DNA of 64,000 nucleotides from Larix kaempferi (lineage: Eukaryota > Streptophyta > Pinopsida > Pinales > Pinaceae): positions 2,046,001-2,110,000 of the forward strand of contig BSBM01000252.1 of NCBI GenBank assembly GCA_027924585.1, read 5' to 3'. The position numbers were made by a program, and so were the translations under genes. Of the stretch, positions 45,011-56,200 are shown in pieces; positions within the stretch are counted from its first letter, which is position 1, and the number at the start of each line of letters is the position of its first letter. Below the pieces are notes generated by a model. The model saw only the letters and a list, made by a program, of their open reading frames with translations. It had not been told where the DNA came from and did no database searches.

Positions 45011-46200
45011 TGTTTCCTTCTGTAACTATATCACAAGTGAGGATCGGTGATTGTGGGTAAGGATAAACATCTGTTGTAAAAATGGTAGTGATATCGTTCT
45101 CCATAGAATCTAATGAGGGTAGGAAAGACGATCGATGGTGAAGGTCTTCCAACGGAGGTTCAACTGTGCTCATAATCCCCATAATGGATTCATCAGAATG
45201 AAAAGTCCGGAGCAGAGGATCTGGTGAAGATGACGTCCGCTGCAGAGAGCAAGATGTAGAGGCCAAGGCCAAGTGGTCCTTAGGTGCTGACTGGATAGCC
45301 TCATAAGTATCTTTAGCTAGTGAGAGAGGCATAGTATCTCTAATCAAATGCATGGTGGCCTCATCAGGAACGAGCCATTGATTGGTAGAGTTGGAAGAAG
45401 ATGGGAGCATGGACGAGATCATGTTCGCCATGGAAACATGGTTAAGGGGATCCAGGGTTGGAAAGACACCCATAAGAGATGAATCTCTTATGAGGTCGAC
45501 CCCCACGCTCTCATATAGCTGTGAATATTTCCCTAACAAAGGGACATTATCGTCGGGCTGAGTAGCGGTGTCTGGTGTACAGAATTCCAATTGGTCGATA
45601 GTGACCATTCGACCTTGATGGGGGAATTGCACAATGCAAAAGACATATGATGTGACAGTAGTCATGGTGTAAAACCAATTATGACTAAGAAAGAGATTAT
45701 AATCCAAAGGGGATGCGACTACTTCCACATTAATGGTTACAGTCTTACCCCCATACTCTACTTCCAAGGCTTGTAATAGCCCATGGGGTTGAAATCCATG
45801 ACTATCAAATCCTTTTAGTGTAGTAGGAGAATAGTTTAACTCAAGAGAACCAATGGCTTGCCAACAAGATAAAGATATGACCGAGGTGGAGGTACCTTCG
45901 TATAATATAGTATGATGGATTTTCTTCCCAGAAACCTTCGTGGAAATTTGGAAATTCATCTCGTGGGAAAGCCTTGGTTTAAAATAATCAAGTCTAAACA
46001 TGATCGTATTCGAGGAATCTAGGTCTACCGTGCCAACAACAACGATAAGAGTCTTACGTTGATTGGGAAAATTCTGCAAGAATTCTAGCGTCGACATGGC
46101 ACAAGGGGCTTGCACCAAGTCCTCTACAATGTTATAGTTATGAGTTGCCCAAGCATTAGGATTGAAAGCTTATTTTCAAATCGTGCTCTTAGGCGGATGA
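45011..46200 (-). pseudogene. F aspartic protease and linker to RT
   Basis: In order: HNYNIVEDLVQAPCAMSTLE, the active-site region TILYEGTSTSVIS, SPLDYNLFLSHNWFYTM, then a long acidic linker with EGNMENITPTIPVDIS, the hallmark also seen in B and D. Where B and D have DEGAS, F has YEGTS, so the catalytic Asp is lost. Confidence 0.8.
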
Positions 46201-47504
46201 AAAGCTGAATCTAATGAAGGTTTCTCAATTGTGAGAGGACCTTGTGGCACGAAAATATCTAGGGTAGAGGAGGAATATTTTTCAGTATTACTTTTGACGG
46301 GTTCCTTAGGAGGGACTAAGTGGTATAATCATGATCGTGTATTCAGGTTAACCGTTTCACTACGCATCATGAGAACATGCACGATGGATGATATTTCTCC
46401 TTGAGAAGGAGAGGGTTGGGAAATCATTTGTTGGTTTTGGGTGGGGAAGGGATCATTGAGAACTCCAGGTGTGGGGTTTCCTTTAAGAAAATTATGAACT
46501 TTGTCTCTGTGGGGACACTCTTTGGAGAAATGGTCACTGCCACATAGTAAACAAGGATACTTGAGCTTCCATTTCTATTTCATGTCTTTGGGAGGGTTCT
46601 TGTGTTCCTGTTGGCTGGAGGACTTCTTGGGTTTACCTTTTGTTTTCTTCTTTCCACCATATTTCTGAGGTGAAGCTGATTGAATAGAATTCACCTCCTC
46701 AGTGGGAGTAGGAGTGGGTGACTTGGTGGTGTTGCTGCCAGCCTGTGGAGAGGGTGGGGAAGAACCATGGTGGTTCAACGATCCACTAGTTTGAGTAGGA
46801 GGATGGGAGTATACGGAACCAATAATTCCATCAGCATGAGGTCCTTGAGGCATTTTTCTAGGATCGTAGGTGGGGCGGGGGGCATCCGCAACAATGTCAT
46901 ATAAAGTATCGGACTGAGCATAGACAAGGTATAAGTAATGGGCACGGGAGATAGCATGTTCCTCAGTGACGGCCCCTCCCATAGCTACATCTCTAGATAC
47001 GGTGGGTAAAAGAGACTTCGCAAACCAGTCGGCCAATATTTGGTATAGAATGGGAGCTTTAATGAGACATTGTCTCCTCTGCCACTCATGGATATGATCA
47101 GATATATGAGTTGCAGTAGTCTGGCTGAGAGAAGTCACTAAGTCCGTACCAGTTTCATAGTGGATGGGTAACTGGAAATGAGTCAGGAACGACATAGATA
47201 AAGAACGAAAATTGGGAAACGAATGTGGTGGTAGTTCGATATACCTCTTGGCAGCTGAACCGGTGAGGGTCCTTTGAAATAACCTCAGATGGATCGAATC
47301 ATAGATCAAGGAATTGGATGAACACCATAGATGGTAAGTCATTACATGGTTCTCTGGGTCTTCACCAGGATTTCCATCAAACTTTGGAATATGAGAGGGT
47401 AACTTAACCAGAATGGGTGGCCAATTATAACCGTGTAGGATGGGATCATTGGTCAAACGAGACGGGTCGGGTAGGTCTAAAGTAGCCAGAAATGGCAGCT
47501 ATTG
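46201..47504 (-). pseudogene. F gag: capsid and zinc knuckle
   Basis: The capsid begins LPFLATLDLPDPSRLTNDP just after a TAG at 47499-47501. It continues with KLPSHIPKFDGNPGEDPENH, HLWCSSNSLIYDSIHLRLFQ and TGSAAKRYIELP. A Lys/Ser-rich basic tail follows, then a TAG at 46575, then an intact knuckle CLLCGSDHFSKEC near 46530. The zinc knuckle would bind element RNA. Confidence 0.82.
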
Positions 47505-48127
47505 ATTCAACTGCGGATACTAGTAGTATTGATATGGAATATAGGGACTAGTAGGACCTTGAATCGACTGATTGTAAGGTGTTTCCATAGGGAATTGGCC
47601 ATAAGGGAGTGTGTCTCCTGGGTTGGGTAGTGGACCGTATGGTGGTCCACCGCCATAATAGGGTGGTCTGCCACCAAAAGGTGGGAGTCCTCCACCACTG
47701 CTAACATAAGGTGGTCCTCCACCTCCTCCGCCAGAATAGGGTGGGCCTTCACCAAAAGGTGGGGGTCCTCCACCACCACCAGAATAAGGTAGTCCTCCAC
47801 CTCCTCCGTCAGAATAGGGTGGTCCTCCACTAGAAGGTGGGGGTCCTCCACCACTAGAATAAGGTGGTCCACCACCTCCAGAATAAGGAGGGCCTCCGCC
47901 CGAAGGTTGGGGTCCTCCTCCGCCCGAAGGGGGTTAGCCTCCGCCTCCTCCACCGGAGTGGGGTGGGCCACCACTTCTAGAGTGGGGTGGCCATCCACTA
48001 GAAGGTGGAGGTCCTCTCCCACCAAATGAGGTGGGGGCCTGCCGCCTCCAGAAGGAGGTGGAGGTTGACCAAATGGTGGTGGGGGTGGTGGGACTTGAGG
48101 AAATGTTGGTGGGGGTCCACTTGGCAT
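47505..48127 (-). repeat. F gag N-terminal Gly/Pro/Tyr-rich minisatellite
   Basis: GGTGGTCCTCCACC/GGGTGGGCC-type units of 30-60 bases code for repeats such as GGGPPYSGG and GGGPPPFGE, with frame slips. D has an analogous GGNPYQQ array at the same place in gag. The start at 48127 reads MPSGPPPTFPQVPPPPPPFG. Confidence 0.75.
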
Positions 48128-48145
48128 AAAATTATGATGTCCACA

Positions 48146-48532
48146 TGTGATGAACTTGGAATAATTAATTAATACAAATACACAAGATATCAGAAATAAT
48201 AGAACTCAGAATCACTTTTATATTGATCACGGGCCACTTCGAGGGGGCAACCTCCTTTGAGCAAGCTCAATACAATTAACTTCACGGTGCCTTCAATGAC
48301 CTCAACACACACTTATATACTAATTCTATGCCCAATATTATGAGTCAAAACCATGGGACATATAATACTACAGGACGACTTACAAAGCATATGCGTCCAA
48401 TACTATGGGTCAATACTATGGGCTAATATAAACTACAGATCAACAAATACTACGGGACGACTTACAAAGCATATGCATCCAACAACAATACACTAACATA
48501 GTAAAGATAAGCGTTGCCATAGGTTCCTAACA
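48146..48532 (-). repeat. A2 3' LTR
   Basis: 387 bp, TGTTAGG...CATCACA on the minus strand. It matches A1's LTRs with internal small deletions. The PPT on the minus strand (TAAGGGAGAGGGGA) is at 48533-48546. Confidence 0.88.
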
Positions 48533-48546
48533 TCCCCTCTCCCTTA

Positions 48547-49065
48547 GAAAAAGCTTTGTCCTCAAACATTTGGTCGGAGAAATTGCTGCAGAATCTGAAG
48601 GAGTGGTTCCCCGGTAGCATCGCCGGGTTGCATTTCGGGCCACTGATGCCTTTGGAGTGTCAAGGAGGATTGCTTGGAAGGCTGTAGATGAAGAAGAACC
48701 TTGTCAGCTGCGTGGAAAATGCGCTCACAATGGTGCTGATCGGCTTGTTGTTTCAGGTGAATTCTGGCCATGTGAAGATTGTCCTACAGAAAGAGAAGAA
48801 TCTGATTGCGGTTTTGAAGAACCGAGTCAATTTCCTGAACTGGGGAGCTGCTAAGGGTGTATGGAAGAAGAACTGGTGGTGTTTTTCCATAGACTGCTTC
48901 ATATGGTGTCCTTTGAGATGTGGTATTGTACCACCAGAGTGCTGCTAGGAAATCCATAGAAATAGTTGGCCAAAGCTGTGTAGGGACGGGCAAGGGTTTG
49001 AGCAATCCCGAAAGGAATGTTGTTTCACCCTTGTTGACTTGGAAAGTATCATCGTCAGCCACCAT
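48547..49065 (-). pseudogene. A2 integrase and chromodomain fragments
   Basis: ISMDFLAALWWYNTTSQRTPY shows the integrase core collapsed exactly as in A1. Then come KTPPVLLPYTLSSSPVQEID, a stop, DNLHMARIHLKQQADQHHCE, and WPEMQPGDATGEPLL from the chromodomain end. No catalytic triad remains. Confidence 0.8.
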
Positions 49066-49817
49066 CTATTGAATTGTCATTTTTAGTCCCTGCCAAAAGA
49101 AGTTACATTGTTCCCGGTCATACATTTGGTAGAACCCAAAGTGCCCTGTTGATGAAGAAGCATGGAGTTCATAGAAGAGATAGCCTTGTTGAACATATTG
49201 CAACCAATTTGGAACAAGTAGAGAATGAGCTGTAAGAGAAACTGGGTCATCAATTGTGCGAGAAGGAGCATCTTCCACCATATTGTCCTTACACTTCTTG
49301 TAAGTGATCACATAGGGATAACCCATGAGTTGGATAACCCATTTCAGGTGGGTTGGGGAGGAGACCCATTGATCCAGAAAAATTTCCAGACTCTGGAGAT
49401 CAGTCTTGATGCAGAAATAATTCCCTAATAGGTATGGCTGCCACTTTTGTACTGCATGCAAAATAGCCATCATTTCCTGCTGAGAGGTAGATGTGGCTAA
49501 ATTCTTACCGGAAAGGTCCCTTGAAGGCAGCAAGCACATTGGTTCAGCAAAGATACCTGCATATCTATCCAAGGAAGTAGTGGAGACTGTTGATGGGTGC
49601 ATCTGAATGGAATTGAGTTGAGCAATGACACCATATGAATTCTTCTTAAGGATTTTTTCCAGGCGATGTGAACTGATGATGCAAAGAGACCCTGGTTGTA
49701 AGCCCATAAATTTGTGTTGTGCCCCATTGACTTTAAACTGCATCCAAAGTTTATCAAAATCCCATAAGATGGGGCCAAGTGTGCGTAACCATTGAATGCC
49801 CAAAACCACATCACATC
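49066..49817 (-). pseudogene. A2 protease end, RT start and RNase H end
   Basis: An open frame of about 250 codons: DVVLGIQWLRTLGPILWDFD, SLDRYAGIFAEPMCLLPSRD, then directly QQEMMAILHAVQKWQPYLLG and KKCKDNMVEDAPSR, ending in a zinc-region remnant GYLFYELHASSSTGHFGFYQ. The RT body is missing at the same place as in A1. The frame is cut at its 5' end by D's LTR; the first few codons of the longest reading frame belong to D. Confidence 0.88.
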
Positions 49818-50840
49818 TGTTATAGGTCAAACTTGCACCTCTCCGTCCGTGATCACCCTGAGCTGCTGATCACACAAAAGGACAACTTGGATGGAGGAGC
49901 ATGTTGACCTTGGATATCATGACAACTCATCCCATTTCCCGAGAATACTGAAAAACATACAAAAACATCATTTTGAAGTATGAGCGCTACTCTACTTAAA
50001 GAGACTAGCGCCCATACGCGACTCCAGTGCATAATAGTAGCGCCCATATCAGTATATACGCTACTCTGTCTCATCAAAGTAGCGCTCACAATTTAAAACT
50101 AAATGAGCGCTATTGTTTAAACAATAGAGTAGCGCCCTATACGCTACTCCACTGTGTAATAGTCGCGTGTACCCTAAAAAATGATTAAAAAATATATTAA
50201 TCCATCGAAGAGGATTAGTTGAAGACAGTTTCTTAACTTCCCCAACCTCCTCATCGACTGGAATTGCTTCCTTAAACCTATAAATTCCTAGAAGGCTAAG
50301 GGAGCAAGGTTAGAAGAAATTATGAATGCAAATACTTACTAAAGAAAGAGAGGATGAGTTAATGGAGAAACTGTTGCAGAAGACATTCAAACCAGAGCAG
50401 AGGCAGAGCCCAGGATCTAGTTGCAGGAGCCTGCTTCATTATCAGGTATATTTGTACTGCATACTATTTTGACAAATAAAGGTTGAAGTGTTTCCTTGTT
50501 CCAATCTGAAGGTGTTATCAAATGGCATTTTGAGTTGGATTCATTTTGGTCAATACTGGATATTCAACATAATCTTTGTTTATTTTATGATTTATATGTT
50601 GCCCAAAGTGTTTGAGGAAGGTATTGTTGTTTCAGGTTTGCTGAAAGAAGGAAGATTTGAGAGCTGGACACAAGGCTGGGTCAAGGCTAGGATCAGACTC
50701 CAGTAAAAGGTATGTTCTCTAAATCTGTAATCTATTTCTTTTGCAAACACTTCTGTAAATGACATAAATACACTTACCTGTCACCCCAACCAAGTTGATA
50801 GTTTAGTTTCCTGACTATAGGGTAGAAATATCCGCCAACA
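49818..50840 (+). repeat. D 5' LTR
   Basis: 1,023 bp from TGTTATAGG to CCGCCAACA. It contains four imperfect CGCTACT/AGTAGCG hairpins at 49981-50170. No clear TATA box was found. Confidence 0.88.
49981..50170. repeat. D hairpin cluster 1 (LTR)
   Basis: Paired words GAGCGCTACT...AGTAGCGC, ACGCTACTCTG...AGTAGCGCTC, GAGCGCTATTG...AGTAGCGCCC and TACGCTACTCC...AGTCGCG. Stems are 7-9 bp with some mismatches. The 3' LTR carries the same start at 63932-64000. Confidence 0.75.
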
Positions 50841-50843
50841 GAC

Positions 50844-50861
50844 TGGCGACTCCGCTGGGGA
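50844..50861 (+). other. D primer-binding site
   Basis: TGGCGACTCCGCTGGGGA, three bases after the LTR. It resembles the Arg-tRNA-type site of Ogre/Tat elements and shares ten bases with B's site. Confidence 0.8.
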
Positions 50862-52876
50862 ACTAAGTGTTTTGGCTTTAGGAAACCATTGTTGTTGGTT
50901 GTCTTCTCGGTGGATTTTGATTTCTTCGACTTGCTAAGAACCTTTTCAGGTATCTTTTGTCTTGGCTTGCCTGCTTTCATCAATTTCCTTTCCCCCCAAG
51001 GTCAGTTTCCTAGCTTTTTAAAGATGAGCGCTACTATTTCATATACACAGTAGCGCCCATACGCTACTGTACTGTATATACAGTAGCGCCCGTTTTGGCA
51101 TGGGCGCGAGTTGCTCTACTGCACAGTAGAGTATTTTTTCTGAAGCAGCCATTTTTTGATTTTTCTTGCTTTTGGCCCTTTGGAGATTTTCTGACTTTGT
51201 TGTAGGATTCTTGGGATGATTGCTTAAGGTTTGTAATCGTTGATTCAAGTCATAGAACCACTCTTTAAAGTTTTTCCATGTTTTAAACCATTTGTTGACC
51301 TTTGGATTTCTTTGAGACCTTTTTGACCTATTTGGAAGACCTAGTGGTGTTCGGTGACGAACATTTTCACTTGTTTTCAGACCCTGACTACTTTTGCCCA
51401 TTTACAAACCTGTACACTCCTGTGTCTGTTGTTTGTGGTGAAGTTGTATGTTCTCTACTGTCCATGTCCTTTGTTTAGGGTTTTGGTCTTTGGTAGAGCT
51501 TTTAGGGTGTCTTCTTTGTGTCTAGTTTCATGTTTTTCCCGAGACTTTTTGTCTTTTGATGGTCACAAGTGCTTCTTTAACAGCTCTAGGCTAGTCTCCA
51601 CCTCTCAGTTTTCTTCGTGTTAGCAGAACAGCCTGCTTATCTACATACTTGGCTTCGTGGTCTTGTTAGGGTTAAGCACTTTAGGTCAGTCCTTAGGTGT
51701 TTTCTCTCCTTGTTTTTCTTCCACTTAGTGTCCAAGTTTATAGGCTTTTTCCTGAGTAAAAAACCTGTAGATTAAGCCTTTCTCGAGTTAGATTTCGATA
51801 GCTGTAGGCTCAAGAACATTTGCCATACTTCCACTTTTGCATAAGAAGTTTATTTGGCTTTCCATTTTTTTTTTATATAGTTCTTTTTCGATCATTGAAA
51901 AAGCAAAAAAAATTTGTGGTACTTTGAGCTAAATAGAACTTGTTTTGTCAACGCAAAATAGCTTAGTATATTTTGTTTAATTAAAAAAGAAAACAAAAAA
52001 TTAGTAGGAAAGTTTGCTTAGATTTGCATTTTCGAAAAAGATAGATGAAAAAGTAAAAAATAAAAGAGTTTTGTTGTAAGAAATTTTGAATATATTTGCA
52101 TTTAGTTTTCTTGTTATAACCACGTTCACACACTCACTATCCCCTTTGCGTAATAAAAGCCCTTAAAATTTATTAATAAAATGAACTAGAAACCTTTTCT
52201 TTTTTAGGGCACACTACACCAACTAGTCTTGGTTAGGGTCTTGGGTTTAAATCACCTTAAACCACCCAAGATCACACATTGCGCAATAATCGTAGTGAGA
52301 TTATCTTTTAGGCAAATCCACTACACTCAAAAATTGCCTGGGAGCATATGCAGTAGGTCAATGTGAGATCGGTTTGTGGGAATACCTCTCCTACTTTCTG
52401 ATTGAGCATACGCCAGGATTGGATAGCGTATTGGGGACTCTTTCGAGTTTCGGGCTTAGCTACCCTGCCCACGCTTTCTGATTCGACCGGTGACTGTTCC
52501 CCCAGGATTTTTCGGTGTTTTGGTATCCTTAGTATCAGACTTTTAGGTTCTTACACAGGTGACAGCAGAGGGTATATCTGCTGTACCTAGGACAGACGCG
52601 GGAGGAAATCCCTTGCAGGTCTTTGGGAGGGCGGTTGGGTGATTCCAGCGCTTGCACCCTTAGTCATTGTATTGTGGACCCCGGGTAACTGTTCTTCATC
52701 CTTCGTTGATCTGTTCTGGGCCCTCATCATCCCAGACTCTTCTCCGGAAGGCACCTTTGTTTGATTGGTTTGAATACTTAGGAATTTTTAGTTGGTGTGC
52801 TGTTTGCCCCCTAGTCTTAGTGGCCACTAGGTTATAGGCTGTTTTTTGGATATCTATAATCACGGAGAATCAATAA
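50862..52876 (+). other. D untranslated leader
   Basis: About 2 kb without a convincing gene, rich in pyrimidine and A tracts (for example 51865-52080). It carries hairpin cluster 2 at 51024-51131. A long leader is usual for this lineage and may hold packaging signals and a splice donor. Confidence 0.7.
51024..51131. repeat. D hairpin cluster 2 (leader)
   Basis: CGCTACTGTA at 51062-51071 and TACAGTAGCG at 51079-51088 make a perfect 10-bp stem with a 7-base loop. It is preceded by GAGCGCTACT...CAGTAGCGCCC and followed by CTCTACTGCACAGTAGAG. Confidence 0.85.
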
Positions 52877-53188
52877 CTCCGTAGATCGAGAAGGATTCAA
52901 AACCTTCCGCCTGTTAGAATAGAGCCTTTACAACCAGCTACAAGACAGAGGGTAAACCCCAGTGTTTCTTCAGAAATTACCTCTGAAATAGAACTGCTTG
53001 AAGAAATACTTATAACAGAAAACCTTGAAACTGAGGTTCTTGAGGAACCATCACCAGGTATCACAGAACAACAACATTTTAGTACTGTTGAGGTGGAAGA
53101 TCTTACTTCCGCGGAGTATAGCACTCCTTTCAATCCTCCCTTAACTGACACTAGAATTCCGGTGCTGTCACCTGTTGGTTTCCAATAG
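52877..53188 (+). other. D acidic open stretch just upstream of gag, ended by TAG
   Basis: In the same frame as gag, 103 codons run open to a TAG at 53186-53188. They start RRSRRIQNLPPVR (basic) and continue acidic (SEITSEIELLEEILITENLE, EVLEEPSPG). There is no ATG in it. It could be a gag N-terminal exon closed by a recent stop, or a decayed extension. A pyrimidine-rich acceptor-like site CCTCTTTTCAG lies at 53189-53199, between this stretch and the gag ATG. Confidence 0.45.
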
Positions 53189-53227
53189 CCTCTTTTCAGT
53201 GCAGATCTTTTGTTTCCCGATTATCTG

Positions 53228-56200
53228 ATGACTAACACAGGAGGTGAACCAGGGGGTCCCCAAACTCCCACCTTAGGTATGAATACTAGCACAGTTAACC
53301 CTTCTTTTACTGCTACATCTAGTCAGGCACAAACTACGTCTGTGCCTACCCCATCTTTTAGTTTTAACACTAGTACCTTAGGAATGCCTAGTTTCACAAC
53401 AATGGCATCTATTCCCACGCCTACTGTTAGACCTAGCAGTATGGCTAACTGTGCAACACCTTCTACTTCACAACCTTTATATCAGATCCCTAGTACTTGG
53501 GTTTCCACACCTGTGGTAGGACCAAGTGTTTCAGCAAACATGCCAGTCATGGGTACCATGACTGCACCGTCCACATCAGCTTCGGCTGGTTTCAACAACT
53601 TTGTAGGCCCTAACTTGAATCAGGGTAGCATGCCTGCAAATAATGTTCCTTTTTCCTTATTCTCAGGGGGAGGGGGCAACTTTTTCAACCAGCAATATGG
53701 CGGGGCTAACACCCAGCCACAATGGACGAACCAACAAAGCACTAATCCGCTCTCGTATGGGTGGGGAAATTTTAATCATTCTTTCTCACAACAACAACAA
53801 CTGGTAGGGGGCAACCCCTACCAACAAATATCTGGGGGCAACCCCTACCAACAGTTAACTGGGGGTAACCCCTATCAACAGTTGGGAGGCGGAAACCCCT
53901 ACCAACACATGGCCGGGGGCAACCCTAATCACCAAATGGCTGGGGGCAACCCCTACCAACAATTCATGGGACAAACAATGGGTGCTTTCCCTTATCAAGC
54001 TCCATCTTATCGGCCTCGTCTACCTTTTCTGGCAACTTTGAATTTGCCAGACCTTTCGAAATTGACTAATGATCCGGTGTGTCATAACTCAGCATGGCCA
54101 CCAGTTCCCACCAAATTACCTTCGGATATTCCCAAATTCGAAGGCAAAGCTGGTGAAGATCCTGGTGACCATGTCACTACCTTTCACTTGTGGTGTTCTT
54201 CAAATTCATTGAACGAAGATTCCATCAGACTGAGATTGTTTCAAAGGACCTTAACTGGTCCCGCGGCCAAATGGTACATTGAGTTGCCTGCGGCTACTTT
54301 CTCTAGTTTTGGGGATCTGGCCACTGTCTTTTTGAACCATTTCCAACTTCCTGTCCGGTATGATGCCGGAACAGAACTTTTGTCTACTTTTAGACAAAAC
54401 AAAGCCACTCACCTATCTGACCACATTCAGGAGTGGCGAAGACGGAAAAGGCTCATAAAGGCCAATATCCCTCCAGAGTTCCTACTCGAGTGGTACTTGA
54501 AATCACTCCTTCCTTATATTTCTAAGGAAGTAGCAACATCTGGAGTCTCCAATGAAGAAGAGGCCATTTTAAGGACTCAACAGTTAGACCTTGTATACGC
54601 ACAATCTGGTTTACTGTATGAGATTATACCAGACGCACCGAGATCAAACACTGATCTAAGTAGGCCCAAACCCGGACCACATGCTGACGGCATAGTGGGT
54701 TCGGTTAACTCTGCAGCTTTCGAATCACTGACCAAACAGGTCCAAGCCTTAACTGTCAAACATTCGACTGCAGACATTGCTTCCGTCACAACCTCTCCTT
54801 CTACTTCTGAATCTGTTAATCAGGTTCAGAACAATCAAAAGGGCCCTCGGCAGCCCAATAACAAAAAGAAGGGCAAGAAAGGAGAGGGGAACCAACAAAA
54901 GCCCAAAAAAGATAATGCCGAAGAGGGTAATAAAGAAGAGAAGAAGGTTAGGTTTCCTTGTAAACTTTGCAAACAAAACCACCTTACTCATCAATGCCCT
55001 CTACTAGAAGAAGCCCAGAAGCTTTTGAAAGAGAAGAAGCCTGCCGTCTTGAAAGATCCATTTCCCAAAGGGCAAGGCTCCACTTCTGGCACCTCCAAAA
55101 CTGGGGGCACCTCACACGCTTCGGTTGATCAAACATTCATAAACATGGTCAACTCAGATGCACTTTTGCAAACCAGAGCTAAAAACTATACCCCGGAAAC
55201 GCAGAGAAAGGATAAGGAGATTGCTGAATCTTCCACTCCACTCCACATACCTGTGGACCCAATGCCTAAGATTCCGAAAGGTGTCTTAAAGAGGGCATCG
55301 CACAATCCCAACACGCGGGCTGCTTCCAACTACAATGTGGTTGAAGATCTAGCTCAAACTCCTTGTGCCATGTCTACCTTAGAAGTCTTGCAGAGTTGTC
55401 CTTTGCAACGAAATGCACTTCTGGCAGCTATTGGGAGTATGGAGTCCTCCAACATGTCTGCGCGATTTGATATGACTGATGTCAAATACCGGTTGCCATA
55501 TCACGTTTCCCTCCAGATTGAAGTCGTTCATGGTCCAATGACCATAAGACGAGCTGTAGTAGATGAGGGAGCGTCGACTTGCATAATGTCTATTTCCTGC
55601 TGGAAAGCTCTAGGTTCTCCTGAGTTAGTCCCTTCCAACACAATGCTTACTGCATTTGATGGCAGAACTTTCCGTCCACATGGAGTTTTGCCATCATTTA
55701 ATGTCACTTTGGCCGGTAAGACAGTTGCTGTTGAGATTGAAGTTCTGGACGCTCCGCTCGATTACAACATGTTGTTGGGTAGGAGTTGGACTTATGCCAT
55801 GCAAGCTATAGCATCGGCAGTTTTCCGAGTGGTCATGTTCCCATTTGAAGGTAAGATCGTTACAGTCGATCAACTTTCTTTCACTCAAGGAAAACACCAG
55901 ACTTCTACGGAAACCACGATTCCTATGGTTGATCAAACCGCCCCGGTTAAAGAGAGTTTAGGAGCAGGGTTGTATGGTTCGTTAATGGGCACTTTCGACA
56001 TCCCCTCTCCTGTTCTGTTTATGTGTTCTGATGTGGGTACCGTTACTGAAAAATTTACAGTCGGTTTAAGAACTGATCCTTGGATCCTTCCTACCACGTC
56101 AGATCCTTTTGTGCCTCCCTCCATTGCAGAAGTAGCCTATATGGAAACTCAACACGCTACAATGGAACATATCATGACTCCACCAGTCTCAGTCGAGTCA

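Larger units (their letters stand above)
44390..48145 (-). mobile_element. Element F: 5' part of a decayed Ty3/gypsy element, interrupted by E and A2
   Basis: A single minus-strand frame can be followed from the gag repeats (48127) through capsid, zinc knuckle and protease into RT. It is cut at 44390 by E and upstream of gag at 48145 by A2. About six in-frame stops are visible (47499, 46575, three or more in 46119-46574, 44562). It is the same lineage as B and D by gag, protease and linker sequence. Its LTRs, integrase and any aRNH or PMD gene must lie outside the window. It is the oldest layer here. Confidence 0.85.
48146..49817 (-). mobile_element. Element A2: second copy of the RT-less A family, interrupted by D
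   Basis: Only the 3' half is visible: protease end to 3' LTR, minus strand. Element D entered its protease region at 49818. The remaining 5' half should lie beyond the right edge. It shares every internal deletion junction with A1. Left flank bases are CCACA (48141-48145); the matching TSD is not in view. Confidence 0.9.

Noticed and set aside
47507-48127. 206-codon frame as a separate gene
   Set aside because: Most of it is an alternate frame of the Gly/Pro/Tyr-rich gag repeat of F.
49818-49830. Start of the A2 frame at 49830
   Set aside because: The first codons come from D's LTR end; the apparent start is created by the insertion.
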